Source: Gammaproteobacteria bacterium (GTDB lineage: Bacteria; Pseudomonadota; Gammaproteobacteria; SZUA-140). Taken from it: 9,675 nucleotides of DNA. How positions within the stretch are numbered: position 1 is the first letter of the stretch; the number at the start of each line of letters is the position of its first letter. The translations under genes were made by a program, and so were the position numbers. The notes under the pieces were generated by a model. That model was not told the origin of the DNA. It made no database searches and saw only the letters and a program-made list of their open reading frames with translations. The stretch lies in contig JALWQD010000009.1 of NCBI GenBank assembly GCA_026994735.1, positions 1 through 9,675 of the forward strand, written 5' to 3'. Below, one piece after another: positions 6,854 to 9,675 of this stretch.

Positions 6854-7774
6854 TTATTCTGTCGGCAAGGCAAACAATGCCGCCATAATCAGGCCAATGG
6901 CAAGATAAATAACGCCTTCGACCAGGCCAACGCCAAGATTTCGCTGGCGCCCCACCTCGGCGGCAATATCAATGCGCGGCATAATCAAAAAACGGGCAGC
7001 AATCGCCACCAGAGAAACAACAATGACCATTAACAATGAAACCAGTGCCCAGCTGCCGGCAGACAGAATCAGTCTCCCTTCATCATAAGCGACCATACCC
7101 GAAGCGGCTGTGATTGCTAGCGCGGCTCCCAGGCGATGACCGAAATAGCGCAGCCCGATAGCCAGATTGCCCTCTCGAAAAGCATCTTGCAGGCGAGTAC
7201 CTGCATGGCGACGCCGATAAACCCATTGGCGATAGCGTGTCACCAAAATCATCACCAACTGTGAAAAGAGAAAGGCCAGTAAAACAACGAACAGCCCGGC
7301 AAGACTTTCATTATCAACCCAGATCATCACAGCCCGAATAACAATCGCTGTTGACAGCAAATTGGCCGCATCGATCACCGCTGCCGTGACATTACCCGTG
7401 ACAATTTGCTCCCGCAGATTGATTAAGGGCAAGGCCACCCGGTCAAAAAACAAGCGACTGGAGAGCATTAAAACAATACCTAAAACACCGTAGGCAGCAA
7501 CGATCATGGCTTCATGGAGCAGGCTGATCGAGGGTTCACCGGAGACAGCTCCGGTCATGATCAGCGCCAGTGCCAGTACGGCCCCTGCAAAAGAAATCCC
7601 AAAAGCAGGATTATCCCGGACACTGAGCTCGTCACGGCTCTGCACGCCACTCATGACGCCGGTCAAGCGCCCCATCAATGCCATCAACAGGGCAAAAACA
7701 AAAAAATCGATAGCCACTGTTAACCATTCATAGCGGTCAAGTAGAATCTCCAGTCCTTGCATATCACCACTCAT
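6854..7774 (-). CDS. Tandem DUF350 membrane protein, YjfL-type
   Basis: This 306-residue inner-membrane protein has about eight hydrophobic segments (roughly 17-37, 58-78, 88-107, 130-151, 160-180, 204-226, 240-262, 279-302). It looks like two copies of a four-helix unit. RDNPAFGISFAGAVLALAL at 53-71 corresponds to REGNLAIGLRYFGHRLGAAL at 200-219, and VTGNVTAAVIDAANLL at 125-140 corresponds to GRQRNLGVGLVEGVIYL at 275-291. E. coli YjfL is a single unit of about 132 residues, so this is a duplicated form of the DUF350 family. The biochemical function of the family is unknown. The ATG at 7774 shares one base with the TGA of the preceding gene, and GAGGAGG lies 6 bases upstream; a GTG at 7777 is too close to that site. 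The spermidine-synthase-like gene starts 16 bases after its stop, suggesting joint action in the membrane. Confidence 0.85.
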   Translation of the reverse strand: MSGDMQGLEILLDRYEWLTVAIDFFVFALLMALMGRLTGVMSGVQSRDELSVRDNPAFGISFAGAVLALALIMTGAVSGEPSISLLHEAMIVAAYGVLGIVLMLSSRLFFDRVALPLINLREQIVTGNVTAAVIDAANLLSTAIVIRAVMIWVDNESLAGLFVVLLAFLFSQLVMILVTRYRQWVYRRRHAGTRLQDAFREGNLAIGLRYFGHRLGAALAITAASGMVAYDEGRLILSAGSWALVSLLMVIVVSLVAIAARFLIMPRIDIAAEVGRQRNLGVGLVEGVIYLAIGLIMAALFALPTE

Positions 7775-8640
7775 CACTTGCCTCCTCGAAAACCACGCTG
7801 ATAGGTGCTGCTACGACGTAACGAACCGGTACGGCTGCGAGATGATCGCGATGATGTAGGCGAGGTTTTGGCAAAACGACTGCGCTTACGCATTGTCCGC
7901 CCCCTGTCGGCCGATTTGACCACGCTGGAGCCCCATTTATTGCCCCAGCGGCGGCGCGTTAATGGTGAACCGTAACGGTCAATCGCCCGATCCTGGAAAT
8001 AACTATAAGGACGGCTACGATCCCAGCGGTTATAGCTCATGCGTCCCCCCATGAGATTACTGAACAGGCTGTACATGCCATACCATTCCCAGAATGACGT
8101 GCCTCCCTGATTGACCCATTGGCCATACCCAGGGTTGCCAATTAGACGACTGCCGGGTACTGCCTGTTCGGCGCTCCGGGGGGGGGCGGCAACACGAGGC
8201 AACTGTCCCTCGGACATATCGGCAAGTGTATTGACAACATCAGCAAGCTGGCCATCATAATTTACGGGGTCAGCCGCTTCAGCCAATGATGCCGCTTCTG
8301 CCAGCAACAGTTCGGGATCACCATACTCCCGCTGTAGTTTGACCAGCTCGTCATAGCGACGTTGCAAATATTGAAACAATTGCCCCTTGGGTGTCGCTTC
8401 GCGCCGTAAAGTGGCAATGATCTGCTTCAACGCTGGACGTGACTTTTCCAACACATCGGCATACTGCCCTATCAAGCGCGTATTCCGTAATGTACTCGCT
8501 TGTAAGCTCTTTTGCAGGGCTGTAATACGCTCGCCCGCCATGATAATTGACTGCTCAATGCGTGCATCCTGGCCACAGGCCTGGAGCAAAATCACGAACA
8601 ACAGGATTCCAGCGAAACGCTTGCCTAAACTTCGTTGCAT
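7774..8640 (-). CDS. Lipoprotein with coiled-coil N-half and basic tail
   Basis: This 288-residue protein is not one I recognise by name. A lipoprotein signal peptide ends in LLQAC, so Cys22 should be lipidated. The next residue is Gly, not Asp, which favours sorting to the outer membrane. Residues about 25-145 are helical and charged (likely coiled coil). An aromatic, glycine-rich segment, about 167-224, contains NPGYGQWVNQGG and TSFWEWYGMYSLF. Residues 226-288 hold 15 Arg and 5 Lys with many Ser and only one acidic residue, ending GFRGGK. E. coli encodes the DUF1190 protein YjfM in the comparable place; I cannot show homology. The ATG at 8640 has GGGAG 8 bases upstream. It is the first gene of the minus-strand block and its stop overlaps the DUF350 start. 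A run of nine C on the coding strand lies at codons 152-155. Confidence 0.8.
   Translation of the reverse strand: MQRSLGKRFAGILLFVILLQACGQDARIEQSIIMAGERITALQKSLQASTLRNTRLIGQYADVLEKSRPALKQIIATLRREATPKGQLFQYLQRRYDELVKLQREYGDPELLLAEAASLAEAADPVNYDGQLADVVNTLADMSEGQLPRVAAPPRSAEQAVPGSRLIGNPGYGQWVNQGGTSFWEWYGMYSLFSNLMGGRMSYNRWDRSRPYSYFQDRAIDRYGSPLTRRRWGNKWGSSVVKSADRGRTMRKRSRFAKTSPTSSRSSRSRTGSLRRSSTYQRGFRGGK
8178..8186. repeat. Homopolymer run of nine G/C in a coding region
   Basis: Nine consecutive G on the plus strand (C on the coding strand) encode part of Ala-Pro-Pro-Arg at residues 152-155 of the lipoprotein, in the linker before the aromatic segment. The reading frame is intact at nine. Runs of this length are prone to slippage, both in replication and in sequencing. 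Confidence 0.95.
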
Positions 8641-8700
8641 TCATTTTTCTCCCAAAAACAGCGCCAGGGCGGGACTGTCGGTAGCTCGCATTGGTTGATT

Positions 8701-8713
8701 GTGACTCAGTCAC
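8701..8713. promoter_or_regulatory. 13-bp perfect dyad in divergent intergenic region
   Basis: GTGACTCAGTCAC has 6-bp arms around one central base. It is flanked by TTGA at 8695-8698 and TCAA at 8714-8717, which extend the symmetry imperfectly. It lies about 60 bases before the lipoprotein start and about 140 bases before the divergent barrel gene, so it could be an operator for the minus-strand block. It does not fit CRP (arm spacing is 5, not 6) or FNR. The binding protein is unknown. Confidence 0.35.
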
Positions 8714-8759
8714 TCAAGCATCTGCAAACCCAGTCGATATGTTATCTATATTGCCGTTA

Positions 8760-8787
8760 TTGCGACTATCCATAGAATCGTCATAAT
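8760..8787 (+). promoter_or_regulatory. Candidate sigma70 promoter for the barrel gene
   Basis: TTGCGA (8760-8765) and CATAAT (8782-8787, five of six -10 positions) are separated by 16 bases and lie 64 bases before the start codon of the outer-membrane protein gene. The sequence is a reasonable match but was picked by eye from an AT-rich stretch. I found no equally good promoter for the divergent lipoprotein gene. Confidence 0.4.
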
Positions 8788-8851
8788 GTAGCGGCCAAAC
8801 GTTAATAATCATAGCAGTCACATAGCCTAGCCATTATCAAGAGGATAACCG

Positions 8852-9610
8852 ATGAAACGTCTGACCACCCTACCTTTACTGCTGTCTGCAATTATTGCCC
8901 TCCCAGCATCTGCTGACATGCTTGGTATCTGGGTCGGGGCCAATGCCTGGAATTATGACATCAGTGGTTCAACCCGTTTCCAGAGTACCAGTGTCATCGA
9001 TGACATTGATGTCAAACAGGATCTGGGGTACAGCGATGATACACTCGGTTCGTTTTATGCCATTTTTGAACACCCATTGCCACTCATTCCAAACGTCAAG
9101 ATCAGCCTGACAAATATCGATACGAATGCTAATGGCCAGCTAACCGGCAGCGTCACTTACGGAGGCAAGACATTTTCTGCCAGTGAAACCGTATCAACGT
9201 CGATCAAGCTTGATCAAAGTGACGTTACCCTCTATTGGCGACTGCTCGACAACATCGTCAACCTTGATGTTGGCCTGAATGCCAAATATATTGACGGATC
9301 AACAACCATTACGGGTACGACAACAGGTACCGCCACAGCCAGCTTCAGCACCTGGGTACCGATGCTCTACGCCGGTGCCGGTGTTGACCTGCCCTTTTCC
9401 GGGCTTGCCGCTACTGTCGATGGCAGTTATATCGGTTATAACGGCAGTAATTTCTATGATTTCAGTGCTCGAGTCACCTATGACAGCCCTTGGATGGTGG
9501 GTGGCGAACTTGGTTATCGGCGCATCAATCTGACGCTTGACGATATTGATGCCAATTATGCGGACATCACTTTTGAAGGTCCATTCGCAGGTCTTTACGT
9601 TCATTTCTGA
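8852..9610 (+). CDS. Outer-membrane beta-barrel protein, TIGR04219-like
   Basis: This 252-residue protein starts with a clear signal peptide (MKRLTTLPLLLSAIIALPASA, cleavage after residue 21). The mature part begins DMLGIWVGANAWNYDISG. The rest is a series of alternating hydrophobic and polar strands of the kind found in small outer-membrane barrels, with polar Thr/Ser/Gly loops such as STTITGTTTGTATASFS. It ends in FAGLYVHF, a terminal aromatic residue as used by the BAM machinery. The overall pattern matches the TIGR04219 family as I know it; no function is established for that family. The ATG at 8852 has GAGGA 6 bases upstream. It diverges from the minus-strand block across 211 bases and is followed by a strong hairpin, so it is probably a single-gene transcript. 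A functional link with the block is possible only through the shared intergenic region. Confidence 0.85.
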   Translation: MKRLTTLPLLLSAIIALPASADMLGIWVGANAWNYDISGSTRFQSTSVIDDIDVKQDLGYSDDTLGSFYAIFEHPLPLIPNVKISLTNIDTNANGQLTGSVTYGGKTFSASETVSTSIKLDQSDVTLYWRLLDNIVNLDVGLNAKYIDGSTTITGTTTGTATASFSTWVPMLYAGAGVDLPFSGLAATVDGSYIGYNGSNFYDFSARVTYDSPWMVGGELGYRRINLTLDDIDANYADITFEGPFAGLYVHF

Positions 9611-9631
9611 CAAGATTTTCATGCCTGAACA

Positions 9632-9664
9632 CCACGCCAGCTGAAAGATCAACAGCTGGCGTGG
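9632..9664. terminator. Perfect 12-bp hairpin after the barrel gene
   Basis: CCACGCCAGCTG (9632-9643) and CAGCTGGCGTGG (9653-9664) form a perfect 12-bp GC-rich stem around a 9-base loop, 21 bases after the stop codon. The bases after the stem (CTGTCTATGAT) are only moderately T-rich, so it may act as a weak intrinsic or bidirectional terminator or as an mRNA 3'-end stabiliser. Confidence 0.65.
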
Positions 9665-9675
9665 CTGTCTATGAT

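Noticed and set aside
8701..8713. Reading the dyad as a CRP or FNR site
   Set aside because: The half-sites are separated by 5 bases, not the 6 of CRP, and the TTGAT-N4-ATCAA pattern of FNR is absent.
8717..8733. Sigma54-like CTGG-N9-TGCT on the minus strand upstream of the lipoprotein gene, tempting because E. coli pspA is sigma54-dependent
   Set aside because: GG/GC spacing fits, but the four bases after TGG all differ from the consensus CACG. No enhancer-binding protein gene is nearby.

Overview
The window looks like a chromosomal segment of a Gram-negative gammaproteobacterium of moderate GC content. The evidence is a def/LysM divergent pair of the kind found near the def-fmt locus in gammaproteobacteria, an outer-membrane beta-barrel resembling the TIGR04219 family, a lipobox lipoprotein, and strong Shine-Dalgarno sequences. 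No tRNA, rRNA, CRISPR array, transposase or phage gene was seen.

Layout. Positions 1-344 (minus) hold the N-terminal part of peptide deformylase, cut by the window edge. Divergent from it, 571-1611 (plus) encodes an exported LysM-domain protein. A short gap of about 180 bases with a weak hairpin separates this gene from a convergent minus-strand block. That block runs from 8640 down to 1796 and holds eight tightly packed genes. In transcription order they are: a lipoprotein with a strongly basic tail, a duplicated DUF350 (YjfL-type) membrane protein, a membrane-anchored spermidine-synthase-like protein, then after a 103-base gap YjfI (DUF2170), YjfJ (PspA/IM30 family), YjfK (DUF2491), a small protein that looks like a tandem ribbon-helix-helix, and a two-TM potassium channel with an RCK region. 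Most junctions overlap or are under 20 bases, and the only sizeable internal gap carries a good sigma70-like promoter with a perfect 15-bp dyad on its -35 box. Divergent from the block, 8852-9610 (plus) encodes an outer-membrane beta-barrel protein, followed by a perfect 12-bp hairpin.

How the genes may work together. The block is a variant of the E. coli yjfIJKLMC locus. The shared genes are yjfI, yjfJ, yjfK and yjfL. The variant adds a K+ channel, a polyamine aminopropyltransferase-like enzyme and a probable DNA-binding protein, and the window lacks the ATP-grasp gene yjfC. A membrane-remodelling PspA homologue, an ion channel, a polyamine-type enzyme in the membrane and a cationic lipoprotein suggest an envelope-stress or ion/polyamine homeostasis module. 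That function is inferred; only the gene content and arrangement are directly seen.
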